Positions 50,733 to 60,786 of a stretch of 64,000 bases of DNA are shown here, in pieces. How positions within the stretch are numbered: position 1 is the stretch's first letter; each line of letters starts with the position of its first letter. Location of the stretch: NCBI RefSeq assembly GCF_001571225.1, contig NZ_BCTJ01000003.1, positions 62,001-126,000 of the forward strand. The letters are read 5' to 3'. The position numbers were made by a program, and so were the translations under genes. Source of the DNA: Hydrogenophaga palleronii NBRC 102513. GTDB lineage: Bacteria; Pseudomonadota; Gammaproteobacteria; Burkholderiales; Burkholderiaceae_C. The notes under the pieces were generated by a model. It ran no database searches and was not told the origin of the DNA. It saw only the letters and a list, made by a program, of their open reading frames with translations.

Positions 50733-52141
50733 GCCGTGACACCTCCCTGAGCACGTTCGATGATCTGGCCGGCCACCGCACCCACGGTGCCCGCACCCAT
50801 GCAGAGCACCACGTCGCCGTCGAGCGCGTTGTCGAGCACGGCCTGCGGCATGGCAGCGATGTCGTCGACGAACACCGGCTCCAGCTTGCCAGCCACGCGC
50901 AGCGCGCGCGCCAGCGAGCGGCCGTCGGCGGCGACGATGGGCGCTTCGCCCGCCGCGTACACCTCGGCCAGCAGCACCGCGTCGGCCTGGCCGATGACCT
51001 TCACGAAGTCTTCAAAACAATCGCGCGTGCGGGTGTAGCGGTGCGGCTGGAAAGCCAGCACCAGGCGGCGGCCCGGGAAAGCCCCGCGCGCCGCGGACAA
51101 CGTGGCCGCCATTTCCACCGGGTGGTGGCCGTAGTCGTCCACCACGGTGCAGCTGCCGCCCGATGGCAAGGCCGCTTCGCCATAACGCTGGAAGCGCCGG
51201 CCCACGCCCTTGAAGTCGGCCAGGGCCTGCAGCACCGCGGCATCGTCCACACCCAGCTCCACCGCGATGGCGATCGCCGCCAGTGCGTTGAGCACGTTGT
51301 GGTTGCCGGGCAGGTTGAGCACCACCTCCAGGTCGGGCAGTTCCACGCCGTTGCGGCGTTGCACGGTGAAGTGCATCTGGGTGTCCACCGCGCGCACGTT
51401 GATGGCGCGCACCTGGGCGTCTTCCGAGAAGCCGTAGCTGGTGATGGGCCGTGCGATGCGCGGCAGGATCTCGCGGATCGTCGCATCGTCCACGCACACC
51501 ACGGCGGCGCCGTAGAACGGCATCTTGTGCAGGAAATCGACGAAGGCGGTCTTGAGGTTGCCGAAGTCGTGGCCGTAGGTGTCCATGTGGTCGGCGTCGA
51601 TGTTGGTGACGACCGACAGCACCGGCAGCAGGTTGAGGAAAGACGCGTCCGACTCGTCGGCCTCGACCACGATGTACTCGCCCGAACCGAGCTGCGCATT
51701 GGCTCCGGCGCTGTTCAGGCGCCCGCCGATCACGAAGGTCGGGTCCAGGTGGGCGGCAGCGAGCACGCTGGCCACCAGGCTGGTGGTAGTGGTCTTGCCG
51801 TGCGTGCCGGCAATGGCCACGCCCTTCTTCATGCGCATCAGCTCGGCCAGCATCACCGCGCGCGGCACCACCGGCACCAGCCTGGCGTGTGCGGCCACCA
51901 CCTCGGGGTTGTCTTCCTTCACCGCGGTGGAGGTGACGATGGCGTCAGCGCCTTCGATGTGGGCGGCGTCGTGGCCCAGGAACACCTGGGCGCCGAGCGC
52001 GACGAGGCGGCGCGTGACGGTGCTCTCGCCCAGGTCGCTGCCGGAGATGCGGTAGCCCTGGTTGAGCAGCACCTCGGCGATGCCGCTCATGCCGGCGCCG
52101 CCGATGCCGACGAAATGGATGTGACGGATGGCGTGTTTCAT
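50729..52141 (-). CDS. murC: UDP-N-acetylmuramate--L-alanine ligase
   Basis: 470 residues. First Mur ligase of stem-peptide synthesis. Marks: [18 protein letters not shown] at the UDP-binding N-domain, [17 protein letters not shown] (P-loop), [21 protein letters not shown], and [14 protein letters not shown] plus [11 protein letters not shown] in the C-domain. Start at 52141 ([10 protein letters not shown]) overlaps the murG stop as ATGA; a longer open frame lies inside murG. Confidence 0.97.
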   Translation of the reverse strand: MKHAIRHIHFVGIGGAGMSGIAEVLLNQGYRISGSDLGESTVTRRLVALGAQVFLGHDAAHIEGADAIVTSTAVKEDNPEVVAAHARLVPVVPRAVMLAELMRMKKGVAIAGTHGKTTTTSLVASVLAAAHLDPTFVIGGRLNSAGANAQLGSGEYIVVEADESDASFLNLLPVLSVVTNIDADHMDTYGHDFGNLKTAFVDFLHKMPFYGAAVVCVDDATIREILPRIARPITSYGFSEDAQVRAINVRAVDTQMHFTVQRRNGVELPDLEVVLNLPGNHNVLNALAAIAIAVELGVDDAAVLQALADFKGVGRRFQRYGEAALPSGGSCTVVDDYGHHPVEMAATLSAARGAFPGRRLVLAFQPHRYTRTRDCFEDFVKVIGQADAVLLAEVYAAGEAPIVAADGRSLARALRVAGKLEPVFVDDIAAMPQAVLDNALDGDVVLCMGAGTVGAVAGQIIERAQGGVTA

Positions 52142-53214
52142 GCTGTCGGGACTTTCGCGAGGGACTCGCAGGCGGACACCACGGCCGCCACGGCTTCTGT
52201 TTTTTTCATCTGCAAGGCTTTTTCGGCCATGGCCTGCAACTGCTCGCGCTGCACGGTCTGCAGGGTTTGCGCGAGCCGCTGGGGCGTGAGTTCGGGTTGG
52301 GGCACCAGCCAGGCGGCTTCGGCATCCACGAGGAAACGGGCATTGGTGGTCTGGTGGTCGTCCACCGCCGAGGGGAACGGCACGAACAGCGCGGCGGCAC
52401 CGACGGCGGCGATTTCGGTCACCGTGCTGGCGCCACTGCGGCAGACGATGAGGTCGGCGTCGGCAAAGGCCTGTGCGGTGTCGTCGATGAAGGGCGTGAG
52501 TTCGGCCTGGATGCCGGCGGCGATGTAGTTGGCGCGCAGGGCGTCGATCTGTTTCTCGCCGCTCTGGTGCGTGACCTGCGGTTGCTGCTGTTTGGGCAGC
52601 AGGGCCAGGGCCTGCGGCACCACGTCGTTGAGTGCTTTGGCGCCCAGGCTGCCACCCACCACCAGCAGGCGCAACGGCCCGCTGCGGCCGGCAAAACGCT
52701 CGGCAGGCGGCGGCTGCTGCAGGAACGGCGTGCGCAACGGATTGCCCACCCACTCGGCCTTCTTGAACACGTTGGGGAAAGCTGTGAACACGCGGTCGGC
52801 CACACCGGCCAGCACCTTGTTGGCCATGCCGGCCACCGAGTTCTGTTCGTGCAGCACCAGCGGCTTGCCGGCGAGCACGCCCATCATGCCGCCCGGGAAA
52901 CTGATGTAGCCGCCCAGGCCCACCACCACATCGGGCTTGACGCGGCGCACCACCTGCAACGCCTGCCAGAAGGCACGCAGCAGGCGCAGCGGCAGCAGGG
53001 CCAGCGTGACCAGCCCCTTGCCACGCACGCCACCGAAGTCGATGGTCTCGAGCGCAAAACCGCGCGGCGGCACGATGCGGCTTTCCATGCTGCCGGGCGC
53101 GCCCAGCCAGTGCACACGCCAGCCGCGCTCGCGCAGGGCTTCGGCCACGGCCAGCCCCGGGAAGATGTGGCCGCCGGTGCCGCCGGCCATGATGAGGGCG
53201 CAAGGACTCGTCAC
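52138..53214 (-). CDS. murG: Lipid II synthase MurG (GlcNAc transferase)
   Basis: 358 residues from the GTG at 53214, which overlaps a TGA as GTGA and follows a G-rich stretch. An ATG at 53190 ([12 protein letters not shown]) would be shorter than the family start. Marks: [55 protein letters not shown], and [24 protein letters not shown] for UDP-GlcNAc binding. It adds GlcNAc to lipid I at the inner face of the membrane. The 85 bp before it carry a repeat that is listed separately. Confidence 0.96.
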   Translation of the reverse strand: MTSPCALIMAGGTGGHIFPGLAVAEALRERGWRVHWLGAPGSMESRIVPPRGFALETIDFGGVRGKGLVTLALLPLRLLRAFWQALQVVRRVKPDVVVGLGGYISFPGGMMGVLAGKPLVLHEQNSVAGMANKVLAGVADRVFTAFPNVFKKAEWVGNPLRTPFLQQPPPAERFAGRSGPLRLLVVGGSLGAKALNDVVPQALALLPKQQQPQVTHQSGEKQIDALRANYIAAGIQAELTPFIDDTAQAFADADLIVCRSGASTVTEIAAVGAAALFVPFPSAVDDHQTTNARFLVDAEAAWLVPQPELTPQRLAQTLQTVQREQLQAMAEKALQMKKTEAVAAVVSACESLAKVPTA

Positions 53215-53303
53215 GAGCGCCCCCCCTTCATCATGGATGCGTGCCGCATCCCCAGACGCTGCGCGCCTGGCTGTCGATTTTGAATAAACCGCCAGATGGT
53301 CAT
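53211..53303 (-). CDS. Possible 30-residue ORF between ftsW and murG
   Basis: ATG at 53303 overlaps the ftsW stop (ATGA) and the frame runs to the TGA at 53211-53213, which overlaps the murG GTG. It begins [16 protein letters not shown] and ends MMKGGRS, the same seven residues as the end of FtsW, encoded with synonymous codons. It may simply keep ribosomes moving from ftsW to murG. Whether a peptide is made or useful is unknown. Confidence 0.35.
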   Translation of the reverse strand: MTIWRFIQNRQPGAQRLGMRHASMMKGGRS

Positions 53304-53341
53304 GAACGACCACCTTTCATCATCTGGCGGTTTTCAAAATC
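53276..53341. repeat. Inverted repeat straddling the ftsW stop codon
   Basis: Arms 53276-53298 and 53321-53341 are inverted copies: all 21 bases of the second arm pair, with a two-base insertion in the first. The 22-base loop holds the ftsW stop. One arm is the ftsW coding sequence for DFENRQM; the other is in the spacer before murG. In RNA this is a strong stem at the end of ftsW. It has no U run. Confidence 0.75.
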
Positions 53342-54634
53342 CACCCGCAACACGATGGCCAGCGCAATCAGGTTGAGCAGGATGGCCGAACCGCCGTAGC
53401 TCATCAGCGGCAGCGTGAGGCCCTTGGTCGGCAAGGCGCCGAGGTTCACGCCGATGTTGATGAAGGACTGGAAGCCCATCCACAGGCCCACGCCCTGCGC
53501 CACCAGGCCGGAGAACACCTGGTCCAGCGCAATCGCCTGGCGGCCGATGTGCATGATGCGGCGCGTGAGCCAGAGGAACAGCGCGATCAGCACCACCACG
53601 CCGAGCAGGCCGAATTCTTCGCCGATCACGGCCAGCAGGAAGTCGGTGTGGGCTTCGGGCAGCCAGTGCAGCTTCTCCACGCTGCCGCCCAGGCCGACGC
53701 CGAAGATCTCGCCGCGCCCGAAGGCGATCAGCGAGTGCGACAGCTGGTAGCCCTTGCCGAGGGCGTGCTCCACGCTCCAGGGGTCGAGGTAGGCGAACAC
53801 GCGCTGGCGGCGGAACTCGCTGGTCATGACCATCAGCGCGAACGCGCCCACCACCACCAGCGCCATCAGGAAGAACATGCGCGCGTTCACGCCGCCCAGG
53901 AACAGGATGCCCATGGCGATCACCACGATCACCATGAAAGCGCCCATGTCGGGCTCGGCCAGCAGCAGCATGCCGACCACGCCCACCGCCACCGCCATCG
54001 GCAGCACGGCGCGGAAGAAGCGCTCCTTCACCTCCATCTTGCGCACCATGTAGCTGGCGGCGTAGAGCAGCACGGCGAGCTTGCCGAGCTCCGAGGGCTG
54101 GAAGTTCATGATGCCGAGCGAGATCCAGCGCCGTGCGCCGTTCACGCCGCGGCCGATGAAGGGAATGAGCACGATGACCAGCAACACCAGCGCCACCGCG
54201 AACAGCCAGGGCGCCAGTTTTTCCCACGTGCGCATCGGCAACTGGAACGCCACCATGGCCGCGATCACACCGATCACCATCGAGATCGCGTGGCGCAGCA
54301 CGAAGTGGGTGGGCGCGTAGTTGGCGAAGCGCGGGTTGTCGGGCAGCGCGATGGAGGCGGAATACACCATCACCAGGCCCCAGGAGAGCAAGGCCACCAC
54401 CACCCACAGCAGGGGCTGGTCGAAGCCGAGTTCGCGCACCGCCACGTTGCGCGTGCCGGCGTAGGTGCGGTTGGACAGGCGCACCGGCAGGCCGTCGCGC
54501 GAGCCACCACCGGCCAGGGCACCCGCCAGGTCGCGGCCGGCGAAGCGCGGCCGCATGCCGGCCAGCGCGGCGCGCAGGCGCGGGCCCCAGGGCTGGCGGT
54601 TGGCTTGTGCAGCGGCGGCGGCTTTTTTCTTCAC
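53300..54634 (-). CDS. ftsW: Lipid II polymerase FtsW (SEDS family)
   Basis: 444 residues, about ten membrane helices after a ~60-residue basic, Ala/Arg-rich N-terminus that is longer than in E. coli. SEDS marks: [52 protein letters not shown], and [25 protein letters not shown]. It polymerises septal glycan with FtsI. The GTG at 54634 overlaps the murD stop as GTGA. The last dozen codons ([13 protein letters not shown]) use A/T-ending codons unlike the rest of the gene and form part of the inverted repeat. Confidence 0.96.
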   Translation of the reverse strand: MKKKAAAAAQANRQPWGPRLRAALAGMRPRFAGRDLAGALAGGGSRDGLPVRLSNRTYAGTRNVAVRELGFDQPLLWVVVALLSWGLVMVYSASIALPDNPRFANYAPTHFVLRHAISMVIGVIAAMVAFQLPMRTWEKLAPWLFAVALVLLVIVLIPFIGRGVNGARRWISLGIMNFQPSELGKLAVLLYAASYMVRKMEVKERFFRAVLPMAVAVGVVGMLLLAEPDMGAFMVIVVIAMGILFLGGVNARMFFLMALVVVGAFALMVMTSEFRRQRVFAYLDPWSVEHALGKGYQLSHSLIAFGRGEIFGVGLGGSVEKLHWLPEAHTDFLLAVIGEEFGLLGVVVLIALFLWLTRRIMHIGRQAIALDQVFSGLVAQGVGLWMGFQSFINIGVNLGALPTKGLTLPLMSYGGSAILLNLIALAIVLRVDFENRQMMKGGRS

Positions 54635-56520
54635 AGGCCCCCCTCCAGGCTCATGCCCTGCTCGTCGGCCAGAGTCTGCACCGCGTCCACGAAGACGCGG
54701 GCACGGTGCATGTAGTTGTCGAACATGTCGAGGCTGGCGCAGGCGGGCGACATCAGCACCGCATCACCCGGCCGCGCCTGTTGTGCGGCGAGCGCCACGG
54801 CCTCGGGCAGCGTGGCGGCGTCGAGCTGCGGCGCACCGGCCTGCTCCAGCGCGGCGCCCACGGCCTCGCGGATGCGGCCGGCGTCGCGGCCGATGTAGAC
54901 CACGGCGCGGGCATAACGCGCCAGCGGCTCGGCCAGCGGCGCAAAGTCTTGCCCCTTGCCGTCGCCGCCGAGGATCAGCACCAGCCGGCGCTCCACGCCC
55001 AGGCCATTCACCGCCGCCAGCGTGGCGCCGACGTTGGTGCCCTTGCTGTCGTCGAAGTACTCGACCTCGTCGAGGATGGCCACGGGTTCGACGCGGTGCG
55101 GTTCACCGCGGTATTCGCGCAGGCCGTGCAGCATGGGCGCGAGCGCCGCACCGGTGGAGCTGGCCAGCGCCAGCGCGGCCAGCGCGTTGGCGGCGTTGTG
55201 GCGGCCGCGGATGCGCAGCGCCTCCACCGGCATCAGGCGCTGGAAGTAGACCTCTTCGGCCTCGTCCGCAGCACGGCCACGCTTGCGCGTTTCGTCCAGC
55301 GCCAGGGCGCGCACCAGCCAGGCCATGCCGTTGACCGTCTCGATGCCCCAGTCGCCCGCGCGGGTGGGCGCGTCGAAGCCGAAGCTGGCCCAGGGGCGCG
55401 CACTTTGCTGGCGGTTGCGGTTGCCGATCTTGACCGTGACCAGGCCGGGCTGCATGGCCATCACGGCCGGGTCGTCGCGGTTGAGCAGCATCAGCGCCTG
55501 CGCGCCGAACACGACCTTCTTGGCCCCGGCGTAGGCGGCCATGCTGCCGTGCCAGTCGAGGTGGTCTTCGCTCAGGTTGAGCACCGTGGCCGCGCTGGGC
55601 ACCGTGTCCCAGGCGCCACCGGCGCAGCGGTCGAGCTGGAAGCTGGAGAGTTCCAGCACCCAGACGCGCGGCAGGTGGGTCGGCTGCGGCGCTTCCACCG
55701 GCGGCGGCACCAGCTGGGCCGGGCCTTCGGCGTCGGCCGTCTCGGCAGTGGCGTCGGCTTCTGCGCCCGTGGTATCGGCTTCGGCCGCTTCGGCGGCCTC
55801 CACGGCGTCGGCCTGGGCAATCGCGTCGTCGAGCGTGGCCTGGGCGCCCTCGCTGTCTTCGTTGTCTTCGTTGTCTTCTGCCGGTTCTTCGACGGGCGCT
55901 TCGGCCACCACGGCCGCGGCTGCGGCCAGCGCCGCCTGGGCGTCGGCCTCGGCCTGTGCCTGCGCGGCTTCGGCGGCGGCGGCTTCGTCGTCGGCCTGCT
56001 GTGCCACGGCTTCGTGGTCCAGCGCGTTGCCCAGCACGTCGAGCAGAGCCGGGCCGATGTTGCCGGCCACGGCAACGTTCAGGCCGGCGCGCTGCAGCAG
56101 CAAGGTGGTGAGCGAGGTCACGGTGGTCTTGCCGTTGGTGCCGGTGATGGCCAGCACCTGCGGGCGATACGCCAGCCGCTCGCGTTGCGACAGCGCCTGC
56201 AGGGCACGCGCGAACAGATCCAGTTCACCAACCACCGCCACGCCGTTGGCCTGCGCCCAGCCGAACACGGCCTGCAGGCTCTCGGGCGCGAGGCCCGGGC
56301 TGCGCGCGATCAGGCTCCAGTGGTTGCGCGCCAGCAGCGCGTCGTCGAACGGGCCACTGACGAACTCCACCTCGGGCCACTCGACGCGCAACACCGCCAG
56401 TTGCGGCGGCGTCTCGCGCGTGTCGGCCACGGTCACGCGGGCGCCCTGGCGGCTGCACCAGCGCGCCATGGACAACCCGGAGGCGCCCAGACCGAGGATG
56501 AGGACGTGCTGCTGGTTCAT
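54631..56520 (-). CDS. murD: UDP-N-acetylmuramoyl-L-alanine--D-glutamate ligase with a long acidic insertion
   Basis: 629 residues; E. coli MurD has 438. The conserved parts are all present: [16 protein letters not shown], the P-loop ITGTNGKTT (residues 125-133), [66 protein letters not shown] and [12 protein letters not shown]. Between [11 protein letters not shown] and [11 protein letters not shown] lies an insertion at about residues 165-283, made almost only of Ala, Glu, Asp and Gln, followed by a Pro-rich tail. It interrupts the central ATPase domain at a loop. Start at 56520 ([10 protein letters not shown]), overlapping the mraY stop as ATGA. Confidence 0.95.
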   Translation of the reverse strand: MNQQHVLILGLGASGLSMARWCSRQGARVTVADTRETPPQLAVLRVEWPEVEFVSGPFDDALLARNHWSLIARSPGLAPESLQAVFGWAQANGVAVVGELDLFARALQALSQRERLAYRPQVLAITGTNGKTTVTSLTTLLLQRAGLNVAVAGNIGPALLDVLGNALDHEAVAQQADDEAAAAEAAQAQAEADAQAALAAAAAVVAEAPVEEPAEDNEDNEDSEGAQATLDDAIAQADAVEAAEAAEADTTGAEADATAETADAEGPAQLVPPPVEAPQPTHLPRVWVLELSSFQLDRCAGGAWDTVPSAATVLNLSEDHLDWHGSMAAYAGAKKVVFGAQALMLLNRDDPAVMAMQPGLVTVKIGNRNRQQSARPWASFGFDAPTRAGDWGIETVNGMAWLVRALALDETRKRGRAADEAEEVYFQRLMPVEALRIRGRHNAANALAALALASSTGAALAPMLHGLREYRGEPHRVEPVAILDEVEYFDDSKGTNVGATLAAVNGLGVERRLVLILGGDGKGQDFAPLAEPLARYARAVVYIGRDAGRIREAVGAALEQAGAPQLDAATLPEAVALAAQQARPGDAVLMSPACASLDMFDNYMHRARVFVDAVQTLADEQGMSLEGGL

Positions 56521-57695
56521 CGCAGCTTGAGCGTGGACAGCCCCACGAGGCACAACAGCATGGTGATGATCCAGAAGCGCACGACGACCTGCGTCTCCTT
56601 CCAGCCCTTTTTCTCGAAATGGTGGTGCAGCGGCGCCATCTGGAACAGGCGGCGGCCGGTGCCGTAGCGGCGCTTGGTGTACTTGAACCAGGTCACCTGC
56701 AGCATCACCGAGAGCGCTTCCACCACGAAGATGCCGCCCATGATGGCGAGCACGATTTCCTGCCGCACGATGACGGCGATGGTGCCGAGCGCAGCGCCGA
56801 GCGCGAGCGCGCCCACGTCGCCCATGAAGACCTGCGCCGGGTGGGTGTTGAACCAGAGGAAGGCCAGACCGGCACCGGCCACGGCGGCGCAGAAGATCAG
56901 CAGCTCGCCCGCGCCGGGAATGTGCGGCAGCAGCAGGTAACGCGCGAACACCGTGTTGCCGGTGACGTAGGCGAACACGCCGAGCGCGGAGCCGACCATC
57001 ACCACCGGCATGATGGCCAGGCCGTCCAGGCCGTCGGTGAGGTTGACGGCGTTGCTGGAGCCGACGATGACCAGGTAGGTCATGACCACGAAACCGAACA
57101 CGCCCAGCGGGTAGCTGATTTCCTTGAAGAAGGGCACCAGCAGGCCGGCTTGCGGCGGCAGGTCGACCGTGAAGCCGGAACGCACCCAGGCGACGAAGAG
57201 TTCAAACACCCGCTCGTTGCTGGTGCCGGACACCGCGAACACCAGGTAGAAGGCGGCCACGAGGCCGATCACCGACTGCCAGAAATACTTCTCGCGCGAG
57301 CGCATGCCCTCGGGGTCCTTGTGCACGACCTTGCGCCAGTCGTCCACCCAGCCGATGGTGCCGAAGCCCAGCGTGACCAGCAGCACGATCCAGACGAAGC
57401 GGTTGGAGAGGTCGAACCACAGCAGCGTGGACAGGGCAATGGCGAACAGGATCAGCACGCCCCCCATGGTCGGCGTGCCGCCCTTGCTCAGGTGCGTCTG
57501 CATCGCGTATTCGCGGATCGGCTGGCCGATCTTGAGCGCTGCCAGGCGGCGGATGAAGTACGGGCCGGCAACCAGGCCGACCAGCAAGGCGGTCATCGCG
57601 GCCATGACGGCGCGGAACGTGAGGTACTGGAACACCCGCAGGGATCCGAACTCGGGCGACAGGCCTTGCAGCCAGAGGGCCAGGCTAGGCAGCAT
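56517..57695 (-). CDS. mraY: Phospho-N-acetylmuramoyl-pentapeptide-transferase MraY
   Basis: 392 residues, about ten membrane helices. MraY moves phospho-MurNAc-pentapeptide to undecaprenyl phosphate, making lipid I. Marks: [22 protein letters not shown] with the catalytic Asp pair, [26 protein letters not shown] and [15 protein letters not shown], the His motif at the active site. The ATG at 57695 lies inside the last 11 bases of murF; an upstream open frame is within murF. Confidence 0.98.
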   Translation of the reverse strand: MLPSLALWLQGLSPEFGSLRVFQYLTFRAVMAAMTALLVGLVAGPYFIRRLAALKIGQPIREYAMQTHLSKGGTPTMGGVLILFAIALSTLLWFDLSNRFVWIVLLVTLGFGTIGWVDDWRKVVHKDPEGMRSREKYFWQSVIGLVAAFYLVFAVSGTSNERVFELFVAWVRSGFTVDLPPQAGLLVPFFKEISYPLGVFGFVVMTYLVIVGSSNAVNLTDGLDGLAIMPVVMVGSALGVFAYVTGNTVFARYLLLPHIPGAGELLIFCAAVAGAGLAFLWFNTHPAQVFMGDVGALALGAALGTIAVIVRQEIVLAIMGGIFVVEALSVMLQVTWFKYTKRRYGTGRRLFQMAPLHHHFEKKGWKETQVVVRFWIITMLLCLVGLSTLKLR

Positions 57696-59109
57696 GGATC
57701 TTGTCCTTCTTCTTGTTGTCTTCTTGTGATGACGCGTCCAGCGCAAGCAGGGCCTGCACCACGCGCTCCATGCGCATGAAACGGGAACCCTTGACGAGCA
57801 CGCTGCGGAACTCGGGGCGGTCGTTGCGCACGGCGGCGGCGGCGGCACCGGCCATGGCCGGCACCTCGACCCAGTGCGTCACCTGCGGCAGGGCCTGGGC
57901 GGCTTCGCGCATCCAGTCACCGCTCACATGCACCGCCTCGATACCGCGCGCCAGCGCATGGCGCAGCACCTCGTCGTGGAACGCCAGGCCCTGGTCACCG
58001 ATCTCGCCCATGTCGCCCAGCACCAGCAGGCGCGGCGCGGGCAGTTCGGCCAGCACATCGATGGCGGCGCGCACCGAGTCGGGGTTGGCGTTGTAGGTGT
58101 CGTCGACCAGCGTGAGCGTGCGGTCGTCAACGTGCAGCGCAAGCGCGCGCGAGCGGCCACCGACCGGCTCGAAACCGTTCAGGCCACGCACCACGGCGTC
58201 GAGTGGAACACCGGCGGACAAGGCGCAGGCGGTGGCGGCCAGGGCATTGCGCACGTTGTGGCGGCCGGCGATGTGCAGCTGCACCGTGGCCTCACCGGCC
58301 GGCGAGGCCAGGCGCAGCGCCCAGGCGCCGTTCGCCCAATCGGCCTGCAGCGCGTGCACGTCGGCCGTGGCGTCGCGGTCGCTGAAGGTGCACACGCGGT
58401 GTGCACCGGCGAGTTCGCGCCACAGCGGCGTGTAGCTGTCGTCGGACGGGAACACGGCCACGCCACCCACGGCCAGCGAGCCGAACACCTGCGCGTTCTC
58501 GCGCGCCACGGCTTCCACCGTGGCCATGAACTCCAGGTGCTCGCGCTGCGCGTTGTTGACCAGCGCCACCGTGGGCAGGGCCATGGCGGCGATCTCTGCG
58601 ATCTCGCCCGGATGGTTCATGCCCAGCTCCACCACCGAGAGGCGGTGCGCGGCGGTGAGGCGCAGCAGCGTGAGCGGCACGCCGATGTCGTTGTTGAAGT
58701 TGCCCTGCGTGGCGTGTGCCGCGTCACCGGCGGCGGCGCGCAGGATGGACGCGATCATCTGCGTCACCGTGGTCTTGCCGTTGCTGCCGGTGACGGCGAT
58801 CAACGGCAACTGGAACTGGCCACGCCACAGGCGCGCGAGTTCACCCAGCGCGCGGCGCGTGTCGGGCACTTCCACGCCCGGCAGGCCGGCCGCGGCCAGG
58901 CCGTGGTGGGCGATGGCGGCCAGTGCGCCCTGCCCGGCCGCCTGCGGCAGGAAATCGTGCGCGTCGAAGCGTTCGCCCTTGAGCGCCACGAACAGGTCGC
59001 CGGCCTGCAGGCTGCGGGTGTCGGTGTGCACGCGGGTGAACGGCAGATCGGGCTGGCCGACCACGCGCGCGCCGCTGAGCTGGGGCAGCAGTTGACCAAG
59101 GGTCTTCAT
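57685..59109 (-). CDS. murF: UDP-MurNAc-tripeptide--D-alanyl-D-alanine ligase
   Basis: 474 residues. MurF adds D-Ala-D-Ala to the UDP-MurNAc-tripeptide. Marks: an N-domain with [27 protein letters not shown], the P-loop [52 protein letters not shown] and [16 protein letters not shown] with LGDMGEIG. The C-terminus ends in a Lys-rich tail ([11 protein letters not shown]), part of which overlaps the mraY start. The ATG at 59109 overlaps the murE stop as ATGA. Confidence 0.97.
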   Translation of the reverse strand: MKTLGQLLPQLSGARVVGQPDLPFTRVHTDTRSLQAGDLFVALKGERFDAHDFLPQAAGQGALAAIAHHGLAAAGLPGVEVPDTRRALGELARLWRGQFQLPLIAVTGSNGKTTVTQMIASILRAAAGDAAHATQGNFNNDIGVPLTLLRLTAAHRLSVVELGMNHPGEIAEIAAMALPTVALVNNAQREHLEFMATVEAVARENAQVFGSLAVGGVAVFPSDDSYTPLWRELAGAHRVCTFSDRDATADVHALQADWANGAWALRLASPAGEATVQLHIAGRHNVRNALAATACALSAGVPLDAVVRGLNGFEPVGGRSRALALHVDDRTLTLVDDTYNANPDSVRAAIDVLAELPAPRLLVLGDMGEIGDQGLAFHDEVLRHALARGIEAVHVSGDWMREAAQALPQVTHWVEVPAMAGAAAAAVRNDRPEFRSVLVKGSRFMRMERVVQALLALDASSQEDNKKKDKIHAA

Positions 59110-60659
59110 GCGGTCACCCCACGCTGTTGGCGTTGCGACAGCGCCGCGCGCGCGTGCAGCAGGTCTGAGAACGGTTTCTTCACGCCCTGCACGTCCTGGT
59201 AGTCCTCGTGGCCCTTGCCGGCGATCAGCACCACATCACGCGCGGCGGCACGTTCCACCGCCGTGGCGATGGCGCGGGCGCGGTCGGGTTCAACCGTGGC
59301 GGCGGCGGGCGAGGTCAGCCCGACCACCATCTGCTGCAGGATGCGCAGCGGGTCTTCGCTGCGCGGGTTGTCGCTGGTGAGCACCGGGTGTTGCGCTTCG
59401 CGCTCGGCGGCGGCGGCCATCAGCGGGCGTTTGCCGGCGTCGCGGTCACCACCGCAACCGATCACCACCCAGAGCGCGCCACCGCGCTGGCGTGCCAGCG
59501 GCTGCAGCGCCTGCAGGGCCTTCTCCAGCGCGTCGGGCGTGTGGGCGTAGTCCACCAGCACCAGCGGCTGCGCCGGCGCATCGGGCGCAGCCTGTTCCAT
59601 GCGGCCGGGCACCGGCGTCAGCGCGGCACAGGCCTGCACAGCGTCGGCCAGCTCGATGCCGAGGGCACGCGCCGAGGCCAGCACGCACAGCAGGTTGGAC
59701 ACGTTGTAGCGGCCCACCAGCGGCAGGTTGAGCGGGTGTTGGGCGAGGGTCTGGCCGTTCGCATCGCGTTCGCCGAGCTGCAATGCAAAACCGCTGTCGG
59801 TGGTGCGCAGTTCGCTCGCGAACAGACGGGCGTGTGTGGCGCCGGTGGGTGCGGCGTCTTCGATCGCCACGCTCCAGACGTCAAGGCCACGCGCGGCCAG
59901 CGAGGTGGCCAGTGCGGCACCACGCGGGTCGTCGAGGTTGACCACCGCGCTGGCCAGGCCGGGCCAGTTGAACAGCGCGGCCTTGGCGGCCCAGTAGGCC
60001 TCCATGCTGCCGTGGAAGTCCAGGTGGTCTTGCGTGAAATTGGTGAACACGGCGACCTGCAGGCGCGTGGCGTTGAGCCGGCCCTCGACGATGCCGATGG
60101 ACGAGGCCTCGATGGCGCAGGCCTGCACACCGGCGTCGACGAAGCCGCGCAGTGCGGCCTGCAGCATCACCGGGTCGGGTGTGGTCAGGCCGGTGGCCTG
60201 CAGCGCGGGGGCGGTCTGGCCGGCCACCGGCGGGCAGCCCATGCCGAGCGTGCCGACCACGGCGCAGGGTTGGGCGCAAGCCGAGAGCAGCTGCGCGGCC
60301 CACCAGGCGGTGGAGGTTTTGCCGTTGGTGCCGGTGATGGCCACCATCTTCAGAGCGGCGCTCGGGCGGCCATGGAAGGCGCTGGCGATGGCGCCGGCCG
60401 CGTCCTTGAGGTTCGGCACCGCGAGCACACGCTCGTCATCACCGAAGCCGTAGGGCTCCACGCCCTCGCGCTCCACCAGCGCCGCCACGGCGCCGGCGGC
60501 CAGCGCGTTCGCGACGAAGCGGCGGCCGTCGGTGGCGGCACCCGGCCAGGCCACAAAACCCTCGCCCGCAGCCACGCGGCGGCTGTCGCAGTGCAGCGCC
60601 GAGGCGCCGCGCTGCTGCAACCAGCTGGCGACGGATTGGGGCGTGTCCATGACTGGCAT
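59106..60659 (-). CDS. murE: UDP-MurNAc-L-Ala-D-Glu--meso-diaminopimelate ligase
   Basis: 517 residues. Marks: [62 protein letters not shown] and, in the C-domain, TSDNPRSEDP. The DNPR form of this motif marks the meso-diaminopimelate-adding type, which fits a Gram-negative wall. I placed the start at the ATG at 60659 after GTGAGGG; a TTG one codon earlier and an ATG at 60650 are alternatives. The 127-bp gap to ftsI is the largest inside the upstream part of the dcw run and contains a GC-rich stretch resembling the intergenic repeats. Confidence 0.96.
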   Translation of the reverse strand: MPVMDTPQSVASWLQQRGASALHCDSRRVAAGEGFVAWPGAATDGRRFVANALAAGAVAALVEREGVEPYGFGDDERVLAVPNLKDAAGAIASAFHGRPSAALKMVAITGTNGKTSTAWWAAQLLSACAQPCAVVGTLGMGCPPVAGQTAPALQATGLTTPDPVMLQAALRGFVDAGVQACAIEASSIGIVEGRLNATRLQVAVFTNFTQDHLDFHGSMEAYWAAKAALFNWPGLASAVVNLDDPRGAALATSLAARGLDVWSVAIEDAAPTGATHARLFASELRTTDSGFALQLGERDANGQTLAQHPLNLPLVGRYNVSNLLCVLASARALGIELADAVQACAALTPVPGRMEQAAPDAPAQPLVLVDYAHTPDALEKALQALQPLARQRGGALWVVIGCGGDRDAGKRPLMAAAAEREAQHPVLTSDNPRSEDPLRILQQMVVGLTSPAAATVEPDRARAIATAVERAAARDVVLIAGKGHEDYQDVQGVKKPFSDLLHARAALSQRQQRGVTA

Positions 60660-60786
60660 CAACGAGCCCTCACCGAGGAGAACGTGCTTCGGACAGAAAT
60701 GCCGTGCAAGCAGCTTCGCCGGGGCACCGGCTTTGCCACCTTGAGGGGGGATGCGGCCATACGCAGTGGGCTGGTAAAGGGGGTGG

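Noticed and set aside
52138..53313. Longer murG reading frame starting at 53313
   Set aside because: The extra N-terminal residues come from the spacer and the ftsW inverted repeat; the GTG at 53214 fits the family start and the GTGA overlap.
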